DNA of 64,000 bases from JANOSH01 sp031415695 (GCA_031415695.1 JANOSH010000037.1:62001-126000); one strand, 5' to 3'. Shown: positions 17,627 through 29,330, numbered from the stretch's first letter. Translations and numbers: made by a program. Notes: generated by a model not told the origin, from the letters alone.

Positions 17627-19002
17627 TGCGCCGCCACACCGACGATCAGGGTTCGATACTGGTGCTGGTAATCGTGTTCATGACGTCGGTGGCCCTCGTG
17701 AGTCTGGCGCTGCTGAGCCAGGCCGATGCCAACTTGCGCTACACCACGATCGAGCGACAAAAAAAGAGGCAGGTCTACGCCGCCAACGCCGCTGTCGACT
17801 ACGGCATCCAACAATTGCGAAACAACGCCGGAGTGTGCGGCCCGGCCCAGGCCGTCGTCGCTCCACAGCCCCTGCCGTTCCCCGTCAACGGACGCACCCC
17901 CACCTGGGCCTGCCGCGAGACTCCCAACGGCAGCTCCGGGGGCGCCTTCGGCAGCGGATGGGCAGTGTTTCTCACCGGCGCCAACCTGACCGGCAACGGC
18001 GTCGCGGTCAAGATCCTGGGCAAGACGATGCACGTCATCAACGGCCCGGTCTACAACGACCACGACGACGCAGGTGGCAATCTCAATCAGGCGTGGAGCA
18101 TCAGCCAGAACGCCGGGCTCACCGTCGCCAACGGGTACGTCACGCAGTACTGGCCCACCTGTCCGCTCACCGGCACCATCAACTACCTGGTGACGGCCAA
18201 CGTCTACTGCACCTCCACGTCGCTGCCGGTACCCCTCCCCCGCGAATCGCTGGCCGCAACGGCCCCCACCGGCACGGCGTCACACATTCCAGTAGCCACC
18301 GCCGATCCCGGCTGTGTGGCGTTCAACCCGGGCCGCTACACCCAAAAGCCCAACCTCACCTCCGGCAAGGTCAACTTCTTTCGCGGCGGCGTGTACTACT
18401 TCGACGGCATCGGCTCGTGGAACTTCAACAGCGAGCTGGTGCTAGGCGGCACTCCGCAGCGCGGCGAGGCCCGCAACACGGCGCTCAACTGCAACGACCC
18501 GGCCCAGGGTGGCGTGATGTTCGTGTTCGGCGGCAACAGCAGCCTAACGCTCACCGGCACCAGCACGATCGAGATGTTCCCCGGCAACGCCGCTGGCGGC
18601 CCAGGGGTGAGCTTCTACCAAGTGCAGACCACCGGCGGCGGATGGACGGCATCGACGGTGACGTCAACTGCGCTGATTCAGGCCGACGAGACCGGCCCGA
18701 GTTCGCTGATATTCCACGGTCAGGTGTGGGCCCCTACAGGGTCGCTCAAACTCACCGACGGCGGTGCCGGCAACGGCAAGCTGCGCTTCGGCGCCGGGTT
18801 GGTGGTGTCCGACATCCAGAACGTCAACAACAACGGCGGCTCCACCAACTTCTACGTCACCGGCGCCCGCACCGTCACCGTCACCGGAATCGCCTCACCG
18901 GTAGGGGCAGAAAGTGGCCCCAACGTCACCGCAACCGCGGTGCTCGTCATCTACGACGACGCCGCAATCGCCCCAAAGATCGCCTCTTGGCGGCTCGGAT
19001 GA
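17623..19002 (+). CDS. PilX-like pilus assembly protein with one N-terminal membrane helix
   Basis: 459 aa. An N-terminal D-D-Q-G-S-I-L-V-L-V-I-V-F-M-T-S-V-A-L-V helix resembles the PilX N-terminal domain, which lacks the F-T-L-x-E cleavage motif. The helix is followed by a Lys/Arg-rich stretch with Y-A-A-N-A-A-V-D-Y-G, also typical of PilX. The large C-terminal part is Gly/Asn/Thr-rich and beta-predicted, with scattered Cys. ATG 17623 overlaps the previous stop (ATGA); a second ATG sits directly after it. Position and helix suggest a minor component of the same pilus; the function of the large ectodomain is unknown. Confidence 0.7.
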   Translation: MMRRHTDDQGSILVLVIVFMTSVALVSLALLSQADANLRYTTIERQKKRQVYAANAAVDYGIQQLRNNAGVCGPAQAVVAPQPLPFPVNGRTPTWACRETPNGSSGGAFGSGWAVFLTGANLTGNGVAVKILGKTMHVINGPVYNDHDDAGGNLNQAWSISQNAGLTVANGYVTQYWPTCPLTGTINYLVTANVYCTSTSLPVPLPRESLAATAPTGTASHIPVATADPGCVAFNPGRYTQKPNLTSGKVNFFRGGVYYFDGIGSWNFNSELVLGGTPQRGEARNTALNCNDPAQGGVMFVFGGNSSLTLTGTSTIEMFPGNAAGGPGVSFYQVQTTGGGWTASTVTSTALIQADETGPSSLIFHGQVWAPTGSLKLTDGGAGNGKLRFGAGLVVSDIQNVNNNGGSTNFYVTGARTVTVTGIASPVGAESGPNVTATAVLVIYDDAAIAPKIASWRLG

Positions 19003-19082
19003 ACCGAGCCCAACAATCACCCCATGCAGCACCCAGCGATACCCAGCTATGCCCACTCGATGCAACTACCCAGGAGATAACC

Positions 19083-19490
19083 ATGATCAACAAGTACCGG
19101 CAACTCAAGGCGGAGAGCAACGGCAACGACGAGGGCTTCACCCTCATCGAACTGCTCATCGTCATTGTCATCCTCGGCATCCTCGCCGCTGTCGTCGTGT
19201 TCGCCGTCGGTGGCATCACCGACCGAGGTAAGAACGCCGCCTGCAAGTCCGACGTGAAGACCTTCGAAGTGGCGGCCGAGGCCTTCAACGCCAAGACGGG
19301 GGCCTACCCGACCACCGGCAACCTCGCCAACTTGTGGACAGCACCGAACCAGTTCATGCGAGCCCCCGGCGGGGCCTTGGCCGGCGATGTGTACACCGCC
19401 CCGGCGGCGGCGGGCTACGTCATCACCTACACCCCGGCTACCGCTGCGTTCGCTGCCTCGACCGGCGGTGTCGCTGGCTGCCCGGCCTAA
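19083..19490 (+). CDS. pilA: major type IV pilin PilA
   Basis: 135 aa. The leader ends N-D-E-G and is followed by F-T-L-I-E-L-L-I-V-I-V-I-L-G-I-L-A-A-V, a textbook type IVa N-terminal helix with Glu at +5. The compact C-terminal domain has two Cys (A-A-C-K-S and the terminal G-C-P-A) placed like the pilin disulfide loop. It has a strong ribosome site, AGGAGA, eight bases before the ATG, and an 80-base gap from the previous gene, both fitting higher expression than its neighbours. It is the best candidate for the main pilus subunit. Confidence 0.9.
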   Translation: MINKYRQLKAESNGNDEGFTLIELLIVIVILGILAAVVVFAVGGITDRGKNAACKSDVKTFEVAAEAFNAKTGAYPTTGNLANLWTAPNQFMRAPGGALAGDVYTAPAAAGYVITYTPATAAFAASTGGVAGCPA

Positions 19491-19574
19491 TCCATTACCT
19501 GATGGTCGATGCGAGCGTGGCCGGCCTCACCGCCGGTCACGCTCGTCGACCGCACTATCACGGAGCCATTGTCG

Positions 19575-20660
19575 ATGTCGATGAACGAAGAATTGTCGCA
19601 CTACGTAGCGTTCGCCTGGCAGCACCGCTGCTCGGACCTGCTGCTGCTGGCCGGTTCTCCCCCGCTCGTGCGGTTCAACGGCGAGATGCGCCCTATCCCC
19701 GACGAACCGGTTCACGACGCTGTGTCGATTCGGGCGTTGCTTGGCACGATGCTCAATCCCACCAAACTCGCCGAGTTCGAGTTGGCCGGCGAGGTCGACT
19801 TCACCACCGGTTGGCAATCCACGGCGCGACTGCGGGGCAACGCCTACCTGCAGCGCGGCGCACCATCGATTGCGTTGCGCCTTATCCCCGACACCATCCC
19901 GACGTTCGACGAACTTGGCATCCCGGCGTCGGTTCGCCGCCTGGCCCAACTGAACCAGGGTTTGGTGCTGTTCACCGGCCCCACCGGTTCGGGCAAGTCC
20001 ACCAGCCTGGCTGCCATCATCGGCGCCATCAACACCCACCGGGCTTGCCACATCCTCACCATCGAGGACCCGATCGAATACGTGCACCCGAGCAACCGGT
20101 CCGCCGTGAGCCAACGCGAGGTCGGCTCCGACACCCAATCGTTCGAGCGGGCTCTTCGTGCCGCATTGCGCGAAGACCCCGACGTCATCTTGGTGGGCGA
20201 AATGCGCGATCCCGAAAGCATCGCCATCACGCTCACTCTGGCCGAGACCGGGCACTTGGTGCTGTCGACCCTGCACACCAACGACTCGGCGCAGGCCATC
20301 GACCGCGTCGTCGACGTATTCGAGCCCGCACGCCACGCCCAGGTACGCACCCAGCTGGCCAGCACCCTGCAGGCCATTGTGGCGCAGCGGCTCGTGCCGC
20401 GGGTGGGCGGCGGGATGACCAGTGCGTTCGAGGTGCTCATAGCCACCCCGGCTGTACGCAACCTCATCCGCGACGGCCGGACCAATCAACTCCGCAATAA
20501 CCTCACGCTCGGGCAGGCCGACGGGATGCAGACCCTCGAGATGTCGCTCAACTCGCTCGTCGCCGCCGGCACCATCACCCACGACACCGCAGTAGTCCAT
20601 GCCCTAGTGGCCAAGGACATCACGGCACCAGTGCCGGCTGTGGCAGCACCCCGGCGCTGA
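19575..20660 (+). CDS. pilT: type IV pilus retraction ATPase PilT
   Basis: 361 aa. Walker A GPTGSGKSTS, Asp box (I-E-D-P-I-E-Y), Walker B (D-V-I-L-V-G-E-M-R-D) and His box (S-T-L-H-T-N-D) are all present. It lacks the tetra-Cys motif and the long N-terminal domain of PilB, as expected for PilT, which drives retraction. The expected A-I-R-N-L-I-R segment appears as A-V-R-N-L-I-R-D. ATG 19575 has GGAG nine bases upstream; another in-frame ATG lies at 19581. It is the last gene of the cluster and is followed by a strong hairpin. Confidence 0.9.
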   Translation: MSMNEELSHYVAFAWQHRCSDLLLLAGSPPLVRFNGEMRPIPDEPVHDAVSIRALLGTMLNPTKLAEFELAGEVDFTTGWQSTARLRGNAYLQRGAPSIALRLIPDTIPTFDELGIPASVRRLAQLNQGLVLFTGPTGSGKSTSLAAIIGAINTHRACHILTIEDPIEYVHPSNRSAVSQREVGSDTQSFERALRAALREDPDVILVGEMRDPESIAITLTLAETGHLVLSTLHTNDSAQAIDRVVDVFEPARHAQVRTQLASTLQAIVAQRLVPRVGGGMTSAFEVLIATPAVRNLIRDGRTNQLRNNLTLGQADGMQTLEMSLNSLVAAGTITHDTAVVHALVAKDITAPVPAVAAPRR

Positions 20661-20690
20661 CCCGCCGCCATCGCGCTCTGGCCGACTGCC

Positions 20691-20723
20691 GAACTTGTGC
20701 CCGATGTCGTCGGGCACAAGTTC
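20691..20723. terminator. perfect 14-bp hairpin between convergent pilT and sdhB
   Basis: GAACTTGTGCCCGA (20691-20704) is followed by a 5-base loop and its exact reverse complement at 20710-20723. It lies between two convergent genes, so it can act on transcripts from both sides. No U-tract follows on either strand, as is common for high-GC actinobacterial terminators. Confidence 0.75.
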
Positions 20724-20759
20724 ACGAGAACGGCGTCGGCGAGCCCAGTCTCGCCGCGG

Positions 20760-21533
20760 CTAGCGGCGACTGATAAGACGTTTGTTGGCGAACTTGGCCT
20801 TGACGTAGTCGCGATTCATCAACGCAATCCAGTCGATACTGATGGCCTTCGGGCATGCCTGTTCGCATTCGCCATGGTTGGTGCACGACCCGAAGTGTTC
20901 TTCCATAGTGTCGACCATCGACTCGACCCGGCTGTACTTCTCGGCCTGTCCTTGCGGAAGCAGGTTGAGGTGAGCAACCTTGGCCGATGTGAACAAGTTG
21001 GCCGCACCGTTGGGGCACGCCGCCACGCAAGCGCCGCAGCCGATGCATTCGGCCGCGTCCATGGCAGCGTCGGCCACCGGCTTGGGTATCGGTGTGAGGT
21101 TCGCTTCGGGTGCACCACCGGTGTTGGCCGTGATGTAGCCGCCCGATTCGATAATGCGGTCGAAGGCCGAGCGGTCGACCATTAAGTCCTTGACGATGGG
21201 GAATGCAGCAGCCCGCCATGGCTCGACCGTGATGGTTTGGCCATCGTGGAATTTGCGCATATGCAACTGGCATGTGGCGGTGCGCTTTTCGGGGCCATGG
21301 GCTTGCCCGTTGATCATGAGTGAACAGGTGCCACAAATACCTTCGCGGCAATCGTGGTCGAACACGACAGGTTCTTTGCCGTCGTGGGTGAGGTTCTCGT
21401 TGACGACATCGAGCATCTCGAGGAACGACATCTCGTCCTTGATGCCGTTGGCGGCAATGGTGTCGAAATGGCCAGCGTCGGCCGGCCCGTTCTGACGCCA
21501 GACCTTGAGTGTGAGGTTGAGGATCTTGCTCAT
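20760..21533 (-). CDS. sdhB: succinate dehydrogenase iron-sulfur subunit
   Basis: 257 aa. The [2Fe-2S] site C-R-E-G-I-C-G-T-C plus a later Cys is near residue 62. The C-terminal half has C-I-G-C-G-A-C-V-A-A-C-P and C-T-N-H-G-E-C-E-Q-A-C-P for the [4Fe-4S] and [3Fe-4S] clusters. It passes electrons from the flavin of SdhA to quinone in complex II. It is the last gene of the sdhCAB operon, 13 bases after sdhA, and converges on pilT. Confidence 0.93.
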   Translation of the reverse strand: MSKILNLTLKVWRQNGPADAGHFDTIAANGIKDEMSFLEMLDVVNENLTHDGKEPVVFDHDCREGICGTCSLMINGQAHGPEKRTATCQLHMRKFHDGQTITVEPWRAAAFPIVKDLMVDRSAFDRIIESGGYITANTGGAPEANLTPIPKPVADAAMDAAECIGCGACVAACPNGAANLFTSAKVAHLNLLPQGQAEKYSRVESMVDTMEEHFGSCTNHGECEQACPKAISIDWIALMNRDYVKAKFANKRLISRR

Positions 21534-21546
21534 GGCGCGTCAGCTC

Positions 21547-23463
21547 CTACTTGTATGACCGAACGGCCAGATGAACTTCGTCGAACGTGAGCGGCTCACG
21601 GTTCTCGATAGGTGACATCGGGTCGCCGCTCCATTCCCATGCTGTGACGTGGGCAAAGTTCTCGTCGTCACGTTTGGCCTCGCCGTCGTCGTACTGATGT
21701 TCGCCGCGGAAGTGTCCGCCGCAGCTTTCTTCACGCACAAGAGCGTCGCGGCACGTCTGCATTCCAAGCTGGAAGAAGTCGTCGACACGGCCCGCCTTTT
21801 CAAGGCTTTGGTTGAGCGTGGCCGCCGACCCAGGAACCCGCAGGTCGGTTTGGAATTCCTTGTACAGCGCTGGCAATTCCGACAACGCTTTTTCGAGCCC
21901 GACTTGGGTACGTTCCATGCCGCAGTAGTCCCACATGATCTTGCCGAGTTCGCGATGGAACCAGTCGACCGAGCGCGTGCCCTGCACTGCGAGGTAGCCG
22001 TCGTAGCGACCACGAGCGTTGGCTTCTGCCTCCTGGAATGCCGGGTGGGTGGTGGGCACTGCGGCCTGACCGAGCCGATTGGCCAGATAGTTGGGCACGG
22101 TATAGGGCAGTACGAAATAGCCGTCGGAGAGGCCCTGCATGAGCGCGGAAGCCCCCAACCGGTTGGCGCCGTGATCGGAGAAGTTGGCCTCGCCAGCGCA
22201 GTACAAACCGGGGATAGTGGTCTGCAATTCGTAGTCGACCCACAGGCCACCCATCGTGTAGTGAACGGCCGGGTAAATGCGCATGGGCTGCTTGTACGGG
22301 TTCTCGTCGGTGATGCGGTCGTACATCTCGAACAGGTTGCCGTAGCGCTCACGAACGACGCTTTCACCCAGGCGGTTGATAGCCGGGCCGAAGTCGAGAT
22401 ACACCCCGTTTCGCAACGGACCGACCCCTCTGCCTTTGTCACATTCAACCTTGGCGGCGCGGCTGGCGATGTCACGTGGCGCCAAGTTACCGAAGCTCGG
22501 GTACCGCCGCTCGAGGTAATAGTCGCGGTCAGAATCGGGGATGTCGTTGGGGTTTCGTGTGTCGTCGGGGTTGTTCGGCACCCAGATGCGGCCGTCGTTT
22601 CGTAACGACTCGCTCATGAGGGTGAGCTTTGATTGGAACTCGTCGGACTGTGGAATGCACGTGGGGTGAATCTGTGTGTAGCACGGGTTGGCGAAATACG
22701 CGCCCTTGCGATGCGCACGCCACGCGGCGGTGACATTGCAGGCCATGGCATTGGTGGACAAGAAGAACACGTTGCCGTAGCCACCGGTTGCGAGCACGAC
22801 CGCGTGGGCCGAATGTGAGGCGATTACCCCGTTGACAAGATCTCGGGTGACGATGCCGGCGCATTCACTGTCGACAGTGACCACATCGACGAACTCGCTG
22901 CGGTTATACAACTGCACCGTACCAAGCCCCACTTGGCGGGCCAACGACTGGTATGCGCCGATCAGTAGCTGTTGGCCGGTTTGGCCACGGGCGTAAAACG
23001 TTCGCGACACCTGTGCACCGCCGAACGAGCGGGTGTCGAGCAGGCCGCCGTACTCGCGGGCGAACGGCACGCCTTGGGCCACACACTGGTCGATGATGTT
23101 GGTCGACACTTCGGCCAGACGATGAACGTTGGCCTCGCGTGCCCGAAAGTCGCCGCCCTTGATGGTGTCGTAGAACAGTCGATGGGTGCTGTCGCCGTCA
23201 CCGCGGTAATTCTTGGCCGCGTTGATGCCGCCCTGAGCCGCAATGGAGTGGGCACGACGGGGTGAGTCGTGAAACGTGAACGCTTTGACGTTGTAGCCCA
23301 TCTCGCCGAACGTTGCGGCCGCAGACGCGCCGGCCAACCCTGTTCCGACAACGATGATGTCGTACTTGCGGCGGTTCGACGGGTTCACGAGCTTGGCGTT
23401 GAACTTGTAGCTGTCCCACTTGTCGGCCATTGGACCGGCAGGAACCTTCGATTCGAATGCCAT
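21547..23463 (-). CDS. sdhA: succinate dehydrogenase flavoprotein subunit
   Basis: 638 aa. The FAD Rossmann motif is V-V-G-T-G-L-A-G-A-S-A-A. The covalent-flavin His lies in R-A-H-S-I-A-A-Q-G-G-I-N-A, and the active-site H-P-T and R-L-G-A segments are present (G-A-N-R-L-G-A-S). Its length and sequence style resemble the B-type enzymes that pair with a single cytochrome b subunit, which is what precedes it here. It oxidises succinate to fumarate, or reduces fumarate in some organisms. It lies 3 bases after sdhC. Confidence 0.93.
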   Translation of the reverse strand: MAFESKVPAGPMADKWDSYKFNAKLVNPSNRRKYDIIVVGTGLAGASAAATFGEMGYNVKAFTFHDSPRRAHSIAAQGGINAAKNYRGDGDSTHRLFYDTIKGGDFRAREANVHRLAEVSTNIIDQCVAQGVPFAREYGGLLDTRSFGGAQVSRTFYARGQTGQQLLIGAYQSLARQVGLGTVQLYNRSEFVDVVTVDSECAGIVTRDLVNGVIASHSAHAVVLATGGYGNVFFLSTNAMACNVTAAWRAHRKGAYFANPCYTQIHPTCIPQSDEFQSKLTLMSESLRNDGRIWVPNNPDDTRNPNDIPDSDRDYYLERRYPSFGNLAPRDIASRAAKVECDKGRGVGPLRNGVYLDFGPAINRLGESVVRERYGNLFEMYDRITDENPYKQPMRIYPAVHYTMGGLWVDYELQTTIPGLYCAGEANFSDHGANRLGASALMQGLSDGYFVLPYTVPNYLANRLGQAAVPTTHPAFQEAEANARGRYDGYLAVQGTRSVDWFHRELGKIMWDYCGMERTQVGLEKALSELPALYKEFQTDLRVPGSAATLNQSLEKAGRVDDFFQLGMQTCRDALVREESCGGHFRGEHQYDDGEAKRDDENFAHVTAWEWSGDPMSPIENREPLTFDEVHLAVRSYK

Positions 23464-23466
23464 GGC

Positions 23467-24234
23467 TTAGACCCCCTTATCCAGAATGCCGAAGAGCCAC
23501 GCAAACACGAAGCTCAAGTTCCCAATGACGATGATTACTGCAAAGGCCGTGGCGAACGCTCGGCGTGCACCGTTGAAGCGAGGGCTGTTGAGACCGAGGC
23601 TCTGGAATAACGACCAGGCCCCGTGGTAGAGGTGAATGCCCAACGCCAGGTTTCCAACGATGTAGATGAGGGCCACAGGCAAGTAGCTGAGGCTGGCACC
23701 GACGTTGCGATACACCTCGCCCCGCACGAACCCGTCGTTGACCCACCCCCACGTGAAGTCGGCGAGATGCCACACCAAGAACAGCGCAAATATCACGCCC
23801 GTGTAACGCATGGTGCGACTAGCGAACGATGCGGCGACGTAGTCACGCTTGGACTGATAGTCGGTGGGGCGGGCCTTACGGTTGATAACCGTAAGGCTGT
23901 AGGCCGAATGGATGTGGATAGCGAAGGCACCGATGAGCCCAAACCGCAACAGCCACAGGGTGACGGTACGAGGAAGGATCGGCACGAGCAGTTCTCGCAA
24001 GAACTCTCCGTAGTGATCGATCGCAGGCACCCCGTTCTCGCTACCGAGGTACATCTTGACGTTGCCGATCATGTGGAAAAACACAAAACCCATGAGCATG
24101 ACGCCGGTGATTGCCATGAGCCATTTCTTGGCCACGGCCGACCGATAGAACTCGACGAGGAACGGAGCGGGCTTGCGGTCAGGCCGGTTGGCGGTACCGC
24201 TGACCGGCGGGCGTTGGAGTGCTTGAGGCATCAA
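23467..24234 (-). CDS. sdhC: succinate dehydrogenase cytochrome b subunit (B-type, single polypeptide)
   Basis: 255 aa with five hydrophobic segments. Histidines placed for two haems occur in F-F-H-M-I-G-N, H-I-H-S-A-Y, L-V-W-H-L-A-D and L-G-I-H-L-Y-H-G-A-W. Such a fused membrane anchor carries two haem b groups and is found with SdhA of the type seen here. First gene of the operon sdhC-sdhA-sdhB; divergent from the pyrophosphatase gene, with about 150 bases between the starts. Confidence 0.88.
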   Translation of the reverse strand: MMPQALQRPPVSGTANRPDRKPAPFLVEFYRSAVAKKWLMAITGVMLMGFVFFHMIGNVKMYLGSENGVPAIDHYGEFLRELLVPILPRTVTLWLLRFGLIGAFAIHIHSAYSLTVINRKARPTDYQSKRDYVAASFASRTMRYTGVIFALFLVWHLADFTWGWVNDGFVRGEVYRNVGASLSYLPVALIYIVGNLALGIHLYHGAWSLFQSLGLNSPRFNGARRAFATAFAVIIVIGNLSFVFAWLFGILDKGV

Positions 24235-24391
24235 TTCAGAACGGTAGTACCGGAATGGTCAGCGGGCGAACTTCGAGGCTTCACCTGCGCTGCTTTCGCT
24301 CTAACGTCCTGCGTTATCTAGTATCCCAGACGCTATTTCTGTTCACGGCCCGCCACTTGGCGTGCCTTCTACTTTCCGGGGGCAAAAACCG

Positions 24392-26698
<2,307 letters not shown>

Positions 26699-26717
26699 TC
26701 GGCCCCGGTAAACCCGC

Positions 26718-26723
26718 TAGGGT
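26718..26723 (+). promoter_or_regulatory. possible -10 box for a near-leaderless DedA transcript
   Basis: TAGGGT fits the actinobacterial TAnnnT -10 pattern and lies nine bases before the GTG at 26733. There is no ribosome site between it and the start, which would fit a leaderless mRNA. No good -35 hexamer is visible, so this is weak. Confidence 0.3.
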
Positions 26724-26732
26724 TCTCGACTC

Positions 26733-27365
26733 GTGCGAGACATTCTGGCGATAGGCATCCTCGACCCACAGGCCATCATCGAAAAGGGTGGTCTGTGGCT
26801 CGTAGCGGCCATCATCTTTGCCGAGTCAGGGTTGCTTGTCGGGTTCTTCCTGCCGGGCGATTCACTGCTGTTCATTACCGGGTTTTTGACATCGAAACCC
26901 GAAGGTTTGCCACACATCAGCCAGCCGCTACCGCTAGTTCTTGTCACACTGTTCTTGGCCGCCATCATCGGCGATCAGGTTGGTTATTTGTTCGGTAAAA
27001 GAGTCGGGCCCGCGTTGTTCAAGCGGCCCGACTCTCGCCTTTTCAAACAGAGCCATGTCACCAAAGCTCATGCGTTTTTCGAAAAGTATGGGGCCAAGAC
27101 CATCATCCTGGCCCGTTTTGTGCCCATTGTCCGCACCTTTGCCCCCATCGTTGCCGGGGTGTCGCAGATGAAGTACCGCACCTTCGTTGTGTTCAACATC
27201 GTTGGTGCTGCGCTGTGGGCCGTGGGCATCACAACGCTCGGCTATTACTTGGGCCAGCGCCAATTCATTAAGGACAACATCGAGTCCGCGGCAATCGTCA
27301 TCGTCGCTCTGAGCTTCTTGCCTGTCGCCTTCGAGTTAGTTAAGCATCGACGCAATCGGGTCTAG
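26733..27365 (+). CDS. DedA/VTT-domain membrane protein
   Basis: 210 aa. The family core is present: E-S-G-L-L-V-G-F-F-L-P-G-D-S-L-L, G-D-Q-V-G-Y-L-F-G, and F-x-x-x-F-V-P-I-V-R-T-F-A-P-I-V-A-G, the re-entrant segments of DedA proteins. Acidic and basic residues needed in E. coli DedA members (E in F-A-E-S-G, R in A-R-F-V-P) are kept. DedA proteins are linked to lipid scrambling and proton-motive-force homeostasis. It lies 34 bases after hppA and converges on the next gene two bases away. Confidence 0.87.
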   Translation: MRDILAIGILDPQAIIEKGGLWLVAAIIFAESGLLVGFFLPGDSLLFITGFLTSKPEGLPHISQPLPLVLVTLFLAAIIGDQVGYLFGKRVGPALFKRPDSRLFKQSHVTKAHAFFEKYGAKTIILARFVPIVRTFAPIVAGVSQMKYRTFVVFNIVGAALWAVGITTLGYYLGQRQFIKDNIESAAIVIVALSFLPVAFELVKHRRNRV

Positions 27366-27367
27366 AT

Positions 27368-28834
27368 TCACCCACCGGGCTGGTCATTCGACGACGAGAA
27401 CCCGGCCAGGAACGTTTGGAAGACGTAGCTGAACAGCGCCTCGGGTTCGCCTTCCTCCAAGCCATCGAGGAGCGTTGACACTATGTCGGCGTACGTGCGA
27501 ACAGGGCTGACGTACCACTGACCGCTGACTTGTGTGGCGACGTAGCCCATTTCGTCGAGTTGGCCGGCCAGGCGTCTCAAGATGACATTGATCTCGTCGT
27601 TGTCGACATCGACGTCCGCGGCGCAGACCTTGGCCGCATCGGACATATCAGGGCCGACAACGTTGTACGTCATGCAGTCGTCGCCTGCTTTTTGCGCCTT
27701 CACTCGGTACTCGCCCACGACCGATGTAACGGTCACATCGATTTTGGTCAGAAGCGCCTTGGTCCCGCCCAAAACGGATTTCGTGTCGAGGACCATGTCG
27801 TGAATTTCAACGTTGGTGTTGTCCAAACCAAATCTCGACCCGCCAAGGATGAGGCCGCCATAGTCGTGCAGGGCAGCCATCTCGTCGGGTGGGGAAAGTT
27901 CAATCGCCCGACGGACGTCGTTATCGACAACTGCCTGAATCATCTCGCGCACCGCATTCTCGGCCGATGAAGCTCCCTTGGCTTCCACGTGATCGGACAG
28001 GGTCGGCTTGGGCAGATCGTCGTTGATTCGAGCGGCTTCGGCAATCGAGTACATGACGCTCACATGCCAGCCATCACCATCTTTGACCGTTGCCAGGCGC
28101 AACGGCGACTCACCAAAGTCTCCGCGCTCGTCGACGGAAACGTCAGTCGTTTCGAGGCCCAACGCGTCCGTGAACTTGCTGGCAAGCGCTCTGTCGGGCA
28201 TTGCCGAATAGGTACCGCCGGTAATGCTGACGGCCGCGATCCGGTCGGTAATCGACTCGGTGGCAAAAACCGGTTGGTCGACAGTGATCGAGGCGCCCTC
28301 GACCTTGTTGAGCTTGACACCCTGGTCCATGAAGCCGAGCCTTTTGGCGTGGCCCATAAATGTCTCGGCTTGTTCGGTGAGAAGCGAGCGCTCGGACGCA
28401 GGTAACGAGTCCAACATTCCAAGCACATCATTGTTCTGGGCTGCCGCAATCATCTGTTGGACAGCAGCTTCGGGAGACTCGGCGCCCTTGCTCGCGGCGT
28501 TCACCTTCATGGTCATGGCAAGCCCGCCAAGCAGAAGCGCAGAGGCCGCTCCGGCGGCCGCTAGGCGAGGACCAACCTTTCGCCTGGGAGGGCTGACATA
28601 CTCGGTGTCGGGGATCATTTCGGTCAATGATCGGGGAGCCACGGGTGGCTGGTATGTGGGCGCATTGTGGACCGGTGGGGCCGCAAGCTCGGCCTGAGGA
28701 CCCGACAGCGGTGACAACGGACCCCAACCCAGCGGTGCGACCGGTGCGGGTGCCGGTGGAGGCGGAGGCGCAGGAGACGCCCAGGGGCTCGGCGGATCAA
28801 ACCCCTGGCCGTGTGGTGGCGATATATCACTCAT
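27368..28834 (-). CDS. single-pass membrane protein with a Pro-rich N-terminus and duplicated ectodomain
   Basis: 488 aa, function not recognised. Residues 1-85 are Pro/Ala-rich and probably cytoplasmic. One helix follows (A-A-A-G-A-A-S-A-L-L-L-G-G-L-A-M-T). The outside part contains two related units, each opening with a S-x-E-x-A-V-x-x-M-I-x-A-x-x-x-N-D-V segment: S-P-E-A-A-V-Q-Q-M-I near residue 120 and S-A-E-N-A-V-R-E-M-I near residue 290. That opening resembles NTF2-like or DUF4878-type domains (inference). It overlaps the upstream gene 28827-29252 by 8 bases, so both probably form one unit. Confidence 0.65.
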   Translation of the reverse strand: MSDISPPHGQGFDPPSPWASPAPPPPPAPAPVAPLGWGPLSPLSGPQAELAAPPVHNAPTYQPPVAPRSLTEMIPDTEYVSPPRRKVGPRLAAAGAASALLLGGLAMTMKVNAASKGAESPEAAVQQMIAAAQNNDVLGMLDSLPASERSLLTEQAETFMGHAKRLGFMDQGVKLNKVEGASITVDQPVFATESITDRIAAVSITGGTYSAMPDRALASKFTDALGLETTDVSVDERGDFGESPLRLATVKDGDGWHVSVMYSIAEAARINDDLPKPTLSDHVEAKGASSAENAVREMIQAVVDNDVRRAIELSPPDEMAALHDYGGLILGGSRFGLDNTNVEIHDMVLDTKSVLGGTKALLTKIDVTVTSVVGEYRVKAQKAGDDCMTYNVVGPDMSDAAKVCAADVDVDNDEINVILRRLAGQLDEMGYVATQVSGQWYVSPVRTYADIVSTLLDGLEEGEPEALFSYVFQTFLAGFSSSNDQPGG

Positions 28835-29252
28835 CGAACGGTCTCCTCACTCGTAGCGCTATTCCGGTCCAGGCTATGAGTGTTCCCGCCAATGTGATCC
28901 AGACTCCCGCGCCTTGACCAACTCCTGACCGGACAACAACAATCGCAACGACCGATACGACGACGATCGACGGGAGTGCCGTTGCGATTGCCAGTCGATG
29001 TCGCCCAAGCGCAACGCACGCTAACGACACCGCAATCAACAGCGGCAGGACGAGCCAGACCTTGAGGACGCCAGCCGCCATGCCGTCCGCCATGCCGACG
29101 CGATCAGCCACGGCTGCAAGCTCAAAGCTTGATCGGCCCCGCTGACCAACCCTGACCCAGGTCTGAGACGCCCCGACGAGGATCGCGACGAGCCCGACGG
29201 CCAACACCCCCGATTTCCGTTGATCCGGTGGCCGACGCTCGACATGCACCAC
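28827..29252 (-). CDS. small membrane protein of unknown function
   Basis: 141 aa with four hydrophobic segments, a basic N-terminus and a basic C-terminal tail (R-V-R-R-P-F-D-E). GTG start. Its end overlaps the start of the Pro-rich membrane protein by 8 bases, so the two are likely translated together and may act together. No family recognised. Confidence 0.55.
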   Translation of the reverse strand: MVHVERRPPDQRKSGVLAVGLVAILVGASQTWVRVGQRGRSSFELAAVADRVGMADGMAAGVLKVWLVLPLLIAVSLACVALGRHRLAIATALPSIVVVSVVAIVVVRSGVGQGAGVWITLAGTLIAWTGIALRVRRPFDE

Positions 29253-29330
29253 ACCGTTCTATGCGCTCGCATGTGGGATGGGGACTGCTCCCCATCGTCA
29301 GGTCGAGGCGCGACGACTAACACTGAACGC

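Noticed and set aside
19527..20600. 357-residue open frame antisense to pilT
   Set aside because: PilT is fully conserved on the plus strand; the antisense translation has no family features.
21649..22605. 318-residue open frame antisense to sdhA
   Set aside because: Explained by codon structure of sdhA on the other strand.
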